A stretch of 15,089 bases of DNA from Flavobacteriaceae bacterium (GCA_947377425.1 CANCFZ010000031.1:1-15089); one strand, 5' to 3'; shown: positions 6,356-14,400, counted from the first letter of the stretch. Numbers and translations are program-made. The notes: generated by a model from the letters alone, not told the origin.

Positions 6356-8413
6356 ATGAAAGAAATACAACCGCCAATTGCAAAGATTATTCCGCATGAA
6401 TTAGAAAAACACGGTCATATTCGAGTAGACAATTATTATTGGTTAAATGAAAGAGAAAATCCAGAAGTGATTGATTATCTAAATAAAGAAAATGACTTCT
6501 ATCAAAAAATGACCGAGCATACTAAGGTGTTTCAAAAAGAATTATTTGATGAAATGAAAGCCAGAATTAAGGAAGATGATGAATCGGTTCCTTATTTGTA
6601 TAATGGCTATTATTACATAACTAGATTTGAAAAAGGCAAAGATTATCCAATTCATTCTCGCAAAAAAGGTTCGCTAGATGCCAAAGAAGAAATCCTTTTT
6701 GATTGTAACGAAATGGCGAAAGATTTTACTTATTTTAATTTAAATGGAATTAGCGTAAGTGAAGATAACAAATGGGTTTCTTATGGAGTTGATACCGTTT
6801 CTAGACGTCAATATACCATTCACATTAAGAATTTGGAAACCAATGAAATTTTACCAATTAAAATAGAAAATACTACTGGTGGTGCAACTTGGGCAAGTGA
6901 TAACAAGACCGTTTTTTACTCAAGAAAAGATGAAGTTACGCTTCGTCCGGATAGAATTTTTAAACATAAATTAGGCTCAAATCCAACTGAAGATATTGTA
7001 GTTTATTTTGAAAAAGATGATACTTTTAATGTTTCAATTTACAAATCAAAATCCAAAAAATATTTGATATTAACTTCCGAAAGTACACTAACTTCTGAAT
7101 ATCAAATTCTTTTAGCTGAAACTCCAGATGAAAAATTTAAAGTTTTTCAGAAACGTACTCGCGAATTAGAATATTCGATTTCGCATTATGAAGACAGTTT
7201 TTATATAGTTACTAATAAAGATGATGCTATTAATTTCAAACTGATGAAAACTCCCGAAGATAAAACTTCTAAAGAGAATTGGGTTGATTTAATTGGGCAT
7301 CGTGATGATGTTTTATTTGAAGGAATAGATATTTTTAAAGACTATTTAGTAGTTTCTGAACGTTCTAATGGATTGAGTAAAATTAAAATTATTCCTTGGA
7401 ATGGGAGTGAAGCTTACTATTTGCCATTTGAAATTGAAACTTATACAGCAGAAACTACAACTAATATTGATTTTGACACCGAAATTCTACGCTTTGTTTA
7501 TCAATCTATGGCAACACCAAGTTCGCTTATAGACTTTAATATGAGAACCAAAGAAAAGTTAGTTCTTAAAGAACAACAAGTACTTGGAGGAGCATTTGAT
7601 AAAAATAATTATGCAGAAGAAAGAATTTGGGCAACAGCAACCGACGGAACTAAAGTACCAATTTCAATGGTTTATCGAAAAGGAATTGAGTTAAATAGTA
7701 ACAATCCATTTTTATTGTATGCTTATGGTTCGTATGGAATGAATATTGACCCTTATTTCTCTACAACACGATTGTCGTTGTTAGACAGAGGATTTATTTA
7801 TGCAATTGCACATATTCGTGGCGGAGAAGATTTGGGTAGAAATTGGTATGAAGACGGAAAATTACTCAAAAAGAAAAATACGTTTACCGATTTTATTGAT
7901 TGTTCAAAATATGTAATTGAACAAAAATACACTTCATCACAACATTTATATGCCGAAGGTGGTTCTGCAGGTGGATTATTGATGGGAGCAATTGTTAATA
8001 TGGCACCCGAAATTTATAACGGAATTATTGCTCAAGTTCCATTTGTAGATGTTGTAACAACTATGTTAGATGAAACAATTCCATTAACAACTGGAGAATA
8101 CGACGAATGGGGAAATCCAAATGTTAAAAAATATTACAATTATATGTTGTCTTATTCGCCTTATGATAATGTTGAAACAAAGGATTATCCAAACATGTAT
8201 ATTTCTACAGGTTTGCATGATTCTCAAGTACAGTATTGGGAACCAGCGAAATGGATAGCAAAATTAAGAGTACTAAAAACTAATTCTAAGCAATTGTTTC
8301 TTGATACAAATATGGAAGCAGGACATGGAGGTGCGTCTGGAAGATTTGAAGCACTTAAAGAAGTAGCGAAAGAATTCAGTTTTTTGTTAGATTTAGAAAA
8401 AATTAAAAATTAA
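6356..8413 (+). CDS. ptrB: Oligopeptidase B, S9A serine peptidase
   Basis: Oligopeptidase B cleaves short peptides after Arg or Lys; the beta-propeller excludes large proteins. The 685 residues match the E. coli enzyme (686). The N-terminal propeller covers about 70-400 and the alpha/beta hydrolase domain about 410-685. The catalytic triad is Ser537 in GGSAGG, Asp622 in GLHDSQVQYWEP and His657 in AGHGGASGRF; the spacing of 85 and 35 residues agrees with known oligopeptidases B. The segments RGGEDLGRNWYEDGK and LDETIPLTTGEYDEWGNP are characteristic of B-type enzymes and set it apart from plain prolyl oligopeptidase. There is no signal peptide, so it should be cytosolic and recycle basic peptides. 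It has its own promoter and is followed after 70 bp by a CBS-type gene. Confidence 0.94.
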   Translation: MKEIQPPIAKIIPHELEKHGHIRVDNYYWLNERENPEVIDYLNKENDFYQKMTEHTKVFQKELFDEMKARIKEDDESVPYLYNGYYYITRFEKGKDYPIHSRKKGSLDAKEEILFDCNEMAKDFTYFNLNGISVSEDNKWVSYGVDTVSRRQYTIHIKNLETNEILPIKIENTTGGATWASDNKTVFYSRKDEVTLRPDRIFKHKLGSNPTEDIVVYFEKDDTFNVSIYKSKSKKYLILTSESTLTSEYQILLAETPDEKFKVFQKRTRELEYSISHYEDSFYIVTNKDDAINFKLMKTPEDKTSKENWVDLIGHRDDVLFEGIDIFKDYLVVSERSNGLSKIKIIPWNGSEAYYLPFEIETYTAETTTNIDFDTEILRFVYQSMATPSSLIDFNMRTKEKLVLKEQQVLGGAFDKNNYAEERIWATATDGTKVPISMVYRKGIELNSNNPFLLYAYGSYGMNIDPYFSTTRLSLLDRGFIYAIAHIRGGEDLGRNWYEDGKLLKKKNTFTDFIDCSKYVIEQKYTSSQHLYAEGGSAGGLLMGAIVNMAPEIYNGIIAQVPFVDVVTTMLDETIPLTTGEYDEWGNPNVKKYYNYMLSYSPYDNVETKDYPNMYISTGLHDSQVQYWEPAKWIAKLRVLKTNSKQLFLDTNMEAGHGGASGRFEALKEVAKEFSFLLDLEKIKN

Positions 8414-8418
8414 TTTAT

Positions 8419-8426
8419 TAAATTTG
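8419..8426 (+). promoter_or_regulatory. Candidate -7 box before the CBS-type gene
   Basis: TAAATTTG lies six bases after the oligopeptidase stop and 57 nt before the next ATG. The nearest TTG upstream (8384-8386) is 32 nt away, too far for a normal -33 element, so the promoter is doubtful and read-through from the oligopeptidase gene is possible. A weak inverted repeat (GGCAAA 8438-8443, TTTGCC 8458-8463) lies in the would-be leader. Confidence 0.3.
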
Positions 8427-8483
8427 CAAGGTTTTGTGGCAAACTAATTTTAAAAATTTTGCCTCGACTCTAATTTTTTATTT

Positions 8484-9524
8484 ATGAAAGAAGAAATAAA
8501 AGCCTACAATAATGTTTTGGAATTAATAGGAAACACACCTCTTATTAAACTGAACAGAATCACCGAAAATTTAGAAGGCAACTTCTATGCTAAGGTTGAA
8601 GCTTTCAATCCAGGACACTCCTCTAAAGATAGAATTGCTTTATACATAATTGAAGAAGCTGAAAGGAAAGGAATTTTAACTCCTGGCGATACTATAATTG
8701 AAACTACTTCTGGTAACACAGGATTTAGTTTGGCTATGGTAAGTATCATTAAAGGATACAGTTGTATTTTAGCTGTTAGTTCTAAATCTTCAAAGGATAA
8801 AATTGATATGCTTCGCACTCTTGGTGCTAAAGTATATGTTTGTCCAGCACACGTTTCTGCAGATGATGAGCGTTCTTACTATAATGTTGCAAAGCGTTTA
8901 CATGAAGAAACTAAAGGTTCTGTTTATATCAATCAATATTTCAATCAATTAAATATTGATGCACATTACTTAACTACTGGTCCAGAAATTTGGGAACAAA
9001 CTTCAGGCAAAATTACACATCTTGTTGCTTGTAGTGGAACTGGTGGTACTATTTCAGGAATAGCTAAATTCCTTAAAGAAAAAAAACCTAATGTTAGAAT
9101 TCTTGGCGTTGATGCTTTTGGTTCGGTTTTGAAAAAATATCATGAAACAAAAGAATTTGATAATGACGAAATTTATCCATATAGAATTGAAGGTTTAGGT
9201 AAAAATCTTATACCAACAGCAACTGATTTTGAATCTATTGATAAATTCATGAAAGTTACTGACGAAGAAAGCGCTCATACCACAAGAGAAATTGCAAAAA
9301 CTGAAGGTTTATTTGTTGGATATACTTCTGGTGCAGCGTTACAAGCAGTAAAACAATTTGCCGAAGAAGGAGAATTTACTGCCGAAAGTAATGTAGTAAT
9401 AATTTTTCCAGATCATGGTTCACGATATATGAGTAAAGTATTTAGTGACGATTGGATGAATGAACAAGGTTTCTTTGATAGCGTTAATGCTGAAGAAGCG
9501 CAAAAAATAGAATTTATTAAGTAA
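8484..9524 (+). CDS. PLP-dependent cystathionine beta-synthase / cysteine synthase family enzyme
   Basis: This fold-type II PLP enzyme belongs to the family that joins serine or O-acetylserine to a thiol. The cofactor lysine is K48 in SSKDR, the substrate loop TSGNTG lies at 75-80, and the phosphate-binding SGTGGT at 184-189. The EGLGKNLIP segment and the C-terminal SRYMSKVFSDDWM resemble cystathionine beta-synthases more than CysK, so formation of cystathionine from serine and homocysteine is the more likely reaction. At 346 residues it has only the catalytic core: no N-terminal haem region and no C-terminal CBS pair, so S-adenosylmethionine control is not expected. The usual GGSSG before the PLP ring is GYTSG here (279-283). 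No partner gene for reverse transsulfuration lies beside it. Confidence 0.85.
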   Translation: MKEEIKAYNNVLELIGNTPLIKLNRITENLEGNFYAKVEAFNPGHSSKDRIALYIIEEAERKGILTPGDTIIETTSGNTGFSLAMVSIIKGYSCILAVSSKSSKDKIDMLRTLGAKVYVCPAHVSADDERSYYNVAKRLHEETKGSVYINQYFNQLNIDAHYLTTGPEIWEQTSGKITHLVACSGTGGTISGIAKFLKEKKPNVRILGVDAFGSVLKKYHETKEFDNDEIYPYRIEGLGKNLIPTATDFESIDKFMKVTDEESAHTTREIAKTEGLFVGYTSGAALQAVKQFAEEGEFTAESNVVIIFPDHGSRYMSKVFSDDWMNEQGFFDSVNAEEAQKIEFIK

Positions 9525-9543
9525 TAATTTGCTTTAAGAATAT

Positions 9544-9574
9544 AAAAAAACTCCGAATCACTTCGGAGTTTTTT
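9544..9574. terminator. Bidirectional intrinsic terminator
   Basis: CTCCGAA (9551-9557) pairs with TTCGGAG (9562-9568) around TCAC, and A-runs and T-runs flank the stem (A at 9544-9550, T at 9569-9574). It can end transcription from both sides, serving the CBS-type gene on the plus strand and the convergent DUF3592-like gene on the minus strand, whose TAA stop overlaps the T-run. Confidence 0.9.
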
Positions 9575-10559
9575 ATTGCTTTTTTTGAACGTTTATAACC
9601 AAAGCAATTGTTCCATTTACATAAGGAGCTTTGATAATAACATCATAATTTTGATTCGTATAAACCCCTTCATTTACTAACATGCTTTGCTTAATCTTTT
9701 CACCAGCACTCAATTTTTTAGAATTTAGTGTGTCTATTTTATTGAAATTTAATTCTTTCAGTTCTTCATTAATATTCATTGGATTGTAAGTTGCTGATAA
9801 ATAGGAAATGGAATTTTTTTCATTTTTTACTACAAGTAAATTCTTTTCGCTATTAATCCAAGTTTTTTTGTAACTATCATACTTCCAGGGATAATTTACA
9901 GAATTCAAATAACTTAGAGTCTGTTTTTCATCCAAATTAATAATTGAAATTAAATCTTTTACAAGAATTTCACGATTTTTAATATTGATATAAGTTTTAA
10001 CCTTATCATCATCACCAATAATGTCAATCAAATTTTGATTCTTGGTTGAATAAATCAAATTTACTTCTTTTCCAACATAACAATTCTGGAATTCAGTTGG
10101 TGATACTTTGGTAAAAGCCGTTATGGTTTCTCCATTTAAATTATATTCAACAGTCACATTATAAGAGCCAATATTATTTCGGTCTGTCAATGAATATCCT
10201 TCGGTTACTTCACCAGTTGTGATTTTTCCAAATTGCTTTAACTCATTTTCTTTAATATTAGAATATAAAATAGTAAGATTGGTAGTTATTATTATGAAAC
10301 AAATAAATGTGATAACAGCTAAAGTAAATATTGGAGCAGTTCCAAATTTAAGTTTCTCCGGAATTGAATTAGTAAAATCTTCAGTATCTTGAATTCCTTT
10401 TATTGAAAAATAAAGACAAAAAGAAGTACACAAAGCTCCAAATAATCCATATCCAAAAGAATTATCTGGATAAAAATTATGTGACATCCAACTAAAAAAG
10501 ATGTTGAAACAAAAAATCAATCCAACTACAGGAATAAATCTAATTTTTACTTCATTCAT
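9573..10559 (-). CDS. Membrane protein with DUF3592-like domain
   Basis: The function is not known. With the ATG at 10559 the protein has 328 residues. Three hydrophobic segments lie near 8-25, 36-53 and 74-96. A domain follows at about 112-185 with the DUF3592 pattern, an SH3-like strand set: TGEVTEGY, VTVEYNLNGETITAFTKVSP, and VGKEVNLIYSTKN. The remaining 140 residues form a soluble tail, which reads like a small beta-rich domain ending in VNGTIALVINV. A reading frame two codons longer would need a TTG start at 10565; I prefer the ATG. It lies 21 bp after the DUF4258-like gene and probably shares its transcript. The protein is probably in the inner membrane; which side the tail faces cannot be told reliably. 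Confidence 0.75.
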   Translation of the reverse strand: MNEVKIRFIPVVGLIFCFNIFFSWMSHNFYPDNSFGYGLFGALCTSFCLYFSIKGIQDTEDFTNSIPEKLKFGTAPIFTLAVITFICFIIITTNLTILYSNIKENELKQFGKITTGEVTEGYSLTDRNNIGSYNVTVEYNLNGETITAFTKVSPTEFQNCYVGKEVNLIYSTKNQNLIDIIGDDDKVKTYINIKNREILVKDLISIINLDEKQTLSYLNSVNYPWKYDSYKKTWINSEKNLLVVKNEKNSISYLSATYNPMNINEELKELNFNKIDTLNSKKLSAGEKIKQSMLVNEGVYTNQNYDVIIKAPYVNGTIALVINVQKKQ

Positions 10560-10580
10560 AAGCAATGGAGTTTTTAGTAA

Positions 10581-10958
10581 TTATTTTTTTCGGATAATGT
10601 CTTCCAAAACAGCCTTGCTTGGATAATTAATTATTCTAAGAGTAATAGTATCTTTTTTGGTAGTTTGTCCTTCAATTATGTATAATTTTCCTTTTTGGTA
10701 GGAAACATTACTTTTATCAAAATCTACATCACCATAAGTTAAAGTGTTTTTGATGTCGATAGTATCAATCCAATCTTCAGCAAGTTTTCTTGAAGCTTCA
10801 ATACTATAATTAAAAGGTTTGTTTCTTAAATCATTCAAAACTCTAGCGTTTGGGAAATAGTTGCAACGCGTATCTTTTCCTGATAAAACAGCAGCAACAA
10901 AAAAACTTCCAATAACTAATCCAATTAAATAATAGGCAAAACGCTGATAAAATTTCAT
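10581..10958 (-). CDS. Membrane-anchored DUF4258-like protein
   Basis: The function is not known. The product has 125 residues: a short basic N-terminus, one hydrophobic segment (about 10-27) and a C-terminal domain. That domain, with ASRKLAEDWIDTIDIKNTL, YGDVDFDKS and KGKLYIIEGQTT, resembles the DUF4258 pattern, a fold akin to BrnT-type toxins. The equivalent of the usual His near the start of the first helix is not seen (SIEAS). The start is set at ATG 10958. A longer frame would begin at TTG 10976, but that TTG overlaps the -7 box TACATTTG, so it cannot be in the mRNA. An enzymatic or toxin role is not implied; a structural envelope protein is as likely. DUF3592-like gene follows in the same unit. 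Confidence 0.75.
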   Translation of the reverse strand: MKFYQRFAYYLIGLVIGSFFVAAVLSGKDTRCNYFPNARVLNDLRNKPFNYSIEASRKLAEDWIDTIDIKNTLTYGDVDFDKSNVSYQKGKLYIIEGQTTKKDTITLRIINYPSKAVLEDIIRKK

Positions 10959-10973
10959 TCGTGTTTTTTTTTG

Positions 10974-11005
10974 CAAATGTAAACTAAAGACTGTAATATT
11001 TACAA
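10974..11005 (-). promoter_or_regulatory. Promoter of the DUF4258-DUF3592 pair
   Basis: On the minus strand TTG (11005-11003), a 21-nt spacer and TACATTTG (10981-10974) match the consensus in full. Transcription would start near 10967, leaving a leader of about 10 nt before ATG 10958. It lies only ten bases after the ald stop codon, so the pair can be expressed apart from the porX-tsaE-ald genes. Confidence 0.7.
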
Positions 11006-11015
11006 GTTAGAAGAT

Positions 11016-12212
11016 TTAAAAAACAATTAAATTTATATCACTATCGGGTAAGTTAAACCAATCTCCAATTGCTTTGTTGGTTAAGATGCCATGATATAAG
11101 TAAACGCCATTTTTCAATCCTTTGTTGCATCTAAGTGCACTTTCAATTCCGCCATCTTCTGCAATTTGTAATAAATAAGGCGTAATAATATTAGAAATTG
11201 ATAACGAAGCCGTTTTAGAATATCGTGAAGGAATATTGGGTACACAATAATGCACTACATTACTTTTTATGAAAGTAGGCTTTTCATGTGTAGTGATTTC
11301 AGAAGTTTCAAAGCAACCACCGGTATCGATGCTCACATCAACGATAACAGCACCTTTTTTCATGTGTTCTACCATAGTTTCGGTTACAACAACTGGGCAT
11401 CTGTCTTTTCCTCGCATGGCTCCAATTGCAACATCACAACGACGTAAGGCTTTCAATAATGATTTGGGTTGTATGGTTGAAGTAAAAACACGTTGATTTA
11501 AATTGTTTTGTAAACGACGTAGCTTTGTTATAGAATTATCAAAAACTTTTACGTTAGCACCAAGTCCAACAGCTGTTTTTGCTGCAAATTCTCCAACTGT
11601 TCCAGCTCCAATAATTACAACATCAGTAGGAGGAACGCCTGTAATATTACCAAACAACAATCCTTTTCCGAATTGGTTGTTAATCATTAATTCGGCTGCA
11701 ATTAATATTGATGCTGTTCCTGCAATTTCGCTCAATGATTTCACTGCTGGATAGGAGCCATCTTCATCTTTTATATATTCAAATGCTAAAGCCGTGATTT
11801 TCTTTTTTGTAAGTGCTTCAAAGTATTCTTTTTTTCTGGTTTTAAGTTGAATAGCTGAAATAATTATTGCATTTTGATTCATCATCTCAATTTCCGCCAT
11901 TGTTGGTGGTTCAACTTTTAAAAGCATTGGGCAAGATAATACTTTTTGGGTATCATTTGTAACCTCTGCACCAGCATCACTGTATTCTTTGTCACTATAG
12001 CTTGAACTTTCGCCAGCGCCAGATTCCATCATAATGCGATGTCCATGTGCTGTTAACGAATGTACTGCATCAGGTGTAAGACAAATGCGTCGTTCTTGGT
12101 AACTTGTTTCTTTTGGAATTCCAATAAAGAGTTCGCTTTTATGTCGAGCAATTTCTAATTTTTCTTCTTGTGGAAGTAGCTGCTGTTTTGTAAAAGGTGT
12201 AGTAATAGACAT
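11016..12212 (-). CDS. ald: Alanine dehydrogenase family protein with His-to-Gln change
   Basis: Alanine dehydrogenase converts L-alanine, NAD and water to pyruvate, ammonia and NADH. The protein has 398 residues, some 25 more than the classical enzymes because of an N-terminal extension before the conserved FIGIPKET. The NAD-binding loop GAGTVG is at 202-207. Against the Mycobacterium tuberculosis enzyme, from memory, R42 (RRICLTP), K99 (LLKVEPP) and D296 (VDVSIDTGG) match Arg15, Lys75 and Asp270. The catalytic His96 aligns with Gln122 (SAIQLK) without gaps. It may be a property of the Bacteroidetes branch of the family rather than a defect, but it leaves the activity uncertain; relatives include the transhydrogenase alpha subunit. 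It lies 93 bp behind tsaE. Confidence 0.82.
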   Translation of the reverse strand: MSITTPFTKQQLLPQEEKLEIARHKSELFIGIPKETSYQERRICLTPDAVHSLTAHGHRIMMESGAGESSSYSDKEYSDAGAEVTNDTQKVLSCPMLLKVEPPTMAEIEMMNQNAIIISAIQLKTRKKEYFEALTKKKITALAFEYIKDEDGSYPAVKSLSEIAGTASILIAAELMINNQFGKGLLFGNITGVPPTDVVIIGAGTVGEFAAKTAVGLGANVKVFDNSITKLRRLQNNLNQRVFTSTIQPKSLLKALRRCDVAIGAMRGKDRCPVVVTETMVEHMKKGAVIVDVSIDTGGCFETSEITTHEKPTFIKSNVVHYCVPNIPSRYSKTASLSISNIITPYLLQIAEDGGIESALRCNKGLKNGVYLYHGILTNKAIGDWFNLPDSDINLIVF

Positions 12213-12249
12213 AAGTTACAAAAATGAATTATGGCACAAGTTACAAAAA
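12213..12249 (-). promoter_or_regulatory. Two 12-bp direct repeats before ald; possible variant promoter
   Basis: AAGTTACAAAAA (plus strand) occurs at 12213-12224 and 12238-12249, 25 bp apart. On the minus strand this gives TTTG (12247-12244), a 17-nt spacer and CATTTTTG (12226-12219), one base off the TAnnTTTG box. It could be the ald promoter with a nearly leaderless mRNA, since the ATG is at 12212. Alternatively a regulator binds the repeats, and ald is read through from tsaE. The rest of the gap to 12305 is AT-rich and holds nothing I recognise. Confidence 0.35.
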
Positions 12250-12305
12250 AAGAATATCAATTTCAAAATTCAACTTTAAAATTCAATTTGAAAATTTTAC
12301 GCATG

Positions 12306-12713
12306 TTAACTTAAATTCAAATTTCTTTTTCCATCAGGAAGCAATTTTATCTTAATGAGTGAATGTTCGTCTGGAATTAAACTCGGAATGTTTTCTGCCC
12401 ATTCAATAAAGCACCAATTTCCGGAATATAAATATTCATCTATTCCCATATCTAATGCTTCAATTTCATTCTTTAATCGATAAACGTCAAAATGATAAAT
12501 GTATTGATTATCATCTATTTGGTATTCATTAACTAAAGAAAAGGTTGGGCTGGAAGTTACGTCATTCACGCCAAGTTCTTTAGCCAATGCTTTTATTAAT
12601 GTAGTCTTTCCAACTCCCATATTTCCATAAAAAAGAATTACCTTTTTAGGGTTTTCTGACAGAATTTTTTTAGCTACATTTTCTATTTCATCAAGTGAAA
12701 ATATAATTTCCAT
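12306..12713 (-). CDS. tsaE: tRNA threonylcarbamoyladenosine biosynthesis ATPase TsaE
   Basis: TsaE is the ATPase of the bacterial t6A machinery. It works with TsaB and TsaD to modify A37 of tRNAs that read ANN codons. The 135 residues show the P-loop GNMGVGKTT (30-38), the TsaE-specific SSPTF (54-58), HFDVYRL (74-80), and FIEWAE (102-107), in the family order and at normal length. It starts seven bases after the porX stop (TAA TAATGCA ATG), so the two are likely co-transcribed. The pairing is positional; no functional link to secretion follows from it. Its partners tsaB and tsaD are not in the window. Confidence 0.94.
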   Translation of the reverse strand: MEIIFSLDEIENVAKKILSENPKKVILFYGNMGVGKTTLIKALAKELGVNDVTSSPTFSLVNEYQIDDNQYIYHFDVYRLKNEIEALDMGIDEYLYSGNWCFIEWAENIPSLIPDEHSLIKIKLLPDGKRNLNLS

Positions 12714-12720
12714 TGCATTA

Positions 12721-14283
12721 TTATCTTGGATTAAACACTAAAAATGGCACAATCATTTCTTCTAACGAAATGCCTCCATGTTGGTAGGTATTTCTATAAT
12801 AACTCACATAATGATTGTAATTATTCACATAAGCTAAGAAGAAATCATTCTTTGCAAAAATATAACAAGAACTCATATTAATAGTTGGCAAACCTATTTT
12901 TTTAGGGTCTTTTACAGCATAAACATCTTTGTTTTCATAAGTCAAACTACGACCCGTTTTATATCTTAAATTCAAACTGGTGTTTTTATCTCCAATAACT
13001 TTAGATGGATTTTTAACATTAATTGTTCCGTGATCGGTTGTAATTATTAGTTTGAATCCTAATTTTTGAGCTTGTTGAATAATGTCTAACAACGGCGAGT
13101 TTTTAAACCAACTCAATGTTAATGAGCGGTATGCTTTGTCATCTGACGCCAATTCTTTTACCACATCCATTTCGGTTTTTGCATGTGAAAGCATATCAAC
13201 AAAATTGTAAACTACTGTAACTAAATTATTCTCTTTTAATGATTTGAAGTTTTCTGCTAATTTTTTTCCTCCAGCTAAATTGGTGATTTTAAAATAATCT
13301 TGTTTGATGTTTAACCCCAATTTTTTTAAATGTGCGGTTAAAAATTCGGCTTCATAAAGATTTTTACCACCTTCATCCACATCATTTTTCCAATATTGTG
13401 GAAACTGTTTTTCCATTTCTAAAGGCGTTAATCCTGAGAAAATGGAGTTTCTAGCATATTGTGTTGCTGTTGGCAAACTTGCATAATACGGAATTTCTTT
13501 TTCCAGTTTGTAGTAATTGTTAATGGTGCTTTCCATTGCTTTCCATTGGTCGTAACGCAAGTTATCGATTACTACAAATAGAATTGGTTTGTCTTTTTTA
13601 ACCAGCTCAGGAACTACTAATTCTCTAAACAAAGTATGCGATTGAATGGGTTTGTCGGATTTATCCGTTTTAGGGTCAAACCAATCTTCGTAATTGCGCT
13701 CAATAAATTTACCAAACTGTGAATTGGCTTCTACTTTTTGAGATTCTAATATATCTATTAAATTAGTGTCTTCAATATTTTCTAATTGCAATTCCCAGAA
13801 AACCAGTTTTTTGTATAACTCAATCCAATCTTCAAACGAATTTACCATAGCCAATTCCATAGCTATTTTTCTAAACTCTTTTTGATAGTCTAATGTAGTT
13901 TTTTCTGAAATCAACCTCGAATGGTCTAAGTTCTTTTTTAAACTCAATAAAATCTGATTTGGATTTACGGGTTTAATCAAGTAATCGGCTATTTTAGAAC
14001 CAATTGCTTCTTCCATTATATATTCTTCTTCGCTCTTGGTAATCATAATTACAGGAGTTGCAGACTTCTTTTCTTTAATTTCGGCAAGGGTTTCTAGACC
14101 ACTCATTCCGGGCATGTTTTCATCAAGAAAAACAATGTCAAAATTATTTTCTGCAAAAATATCAACAGCATCTCGACCGTTGTTGCAAGTGGTAACTTTA
14201 TAATTCTTCTTCTCAAGAAAAATAATGTGTGGTTTTAACAAATCTATTTCGTCGTCAACCCAAAGTATTTTGATAATATCCAT
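12721..14283 (-). CDS. porX: PorX, response regulator of type IX secretion with PglZ domain
   Basis: PorX is one half of the PorX-PorY system, which supports type IX secretion and gliding in Bacteroidetes. The 520 residues show an N-terminal receiver (about 4-120) with D10-D11, phospho-acceptor D54 in FLDENMP, T82 and K104. A helical linker spans roughly 125-215, and a PglZ domain of the alkaline phosphatase superfamily completes the protein. Likely metal and catalytic residues are D240 (VVIDNLRYDQ), T272/T274 (LPTATQYARNS), D363 and H367 (NFVDMLSHAKT), D417-H418 (TTDHGT) and H502 (YQHGGIS). Published work gives PorX phosphodiesterase activity on oligonucleotides. There is no DNA-binding domain. 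The kinase PorY is not in the window. It heads a minus-strand unit with tsaE, and no clear TAnnTTTG lies before it. Confidence 0.95.
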   Translation of the reverse strand: MDIIKILWVDDEIDLLKPHIIFLEKKNYKVTTCNNGRDAVDIFAENNFDIVFLDENMPGMSGLETLAEIKEKKSATPVIMITKSEEEYIMEEAIGSKIADYLIKPVNPNQILLSLKKNLDHSRLISEKTTLDYQKEFRKIAMELAMVNSFEDWIELYKKLVFWELQLENIEDTNLIDILESQKVEANSQFGKFIERNYEDWFDPKTDKSDKPIQSHTLFRELVVPELVKKDKPILFVVIDNLRYDQWKAMESTINNYYKLEKEIPYYASLPTATQYARNSIFSGLTPLEMEKQFPQYWKNDVDEGGKNLYEAEFLTAHLKKLGLNIKQDYFKITNLAGGKKLAENFKSLKENNLVTVVYNFVDMLSHAKTEMDVVKELASDDKAYRSLTLSWFKNSPLLDIIQQAQKLGFKLIITTDHGTINVKNPSKVIGDKNTSLNLRYKTGRSLTYENKDVYAVKDPKKIGLPTINMSSCYIFAKNDFFLAYVNNYNHYVSYYRNTYQHGGISLEEMIVPFLVFNPR

Positions 14284-14392
14284 GACTATTTATTTTTGGT
14301 GCAATTTACTATATATACAACGTTGAATATGCCAAAATTATTGTAAATAAATTACGATTAAAATAAAATTCTGTTAGAAAAATAAAATTCAT

Positions 14393-14400
14393 TAGATTTG
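14393..14400 (+). promoter_or_regulatory. Candidate -7 box of the M13 peptidase gene
   Basis: TAGATTTG at 14393-14400 matches TAnnTTTG and would start transcription near 14407, some 45 nt before the ATG. The -33 region has only TCTG at 14370-14373 in place of TTTG. The 168-bp gap to porX holds no other signal I can support. Confidence 0.45.

Noticed and set aside
8438..8463. Inverted repeat GGCAAA/TTTGCC as a terminator after the oligopeptidase gene
   Set aside because: The stem is only six pairs with a 14-nt loop, and the T-run does not follow directly.
10560..10565. TTG start of the DUF3592-like gene
   Set aside because: An ATG two codons later gives a normal N-terminus; nothing supports the TTG.
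11250..11754. Plus-strand reading frames opposite ald
   Set aside because: They overlap each other and a well-conserved gene, have no promoter or family resemblance, and are expected by chance on the opposite strand.
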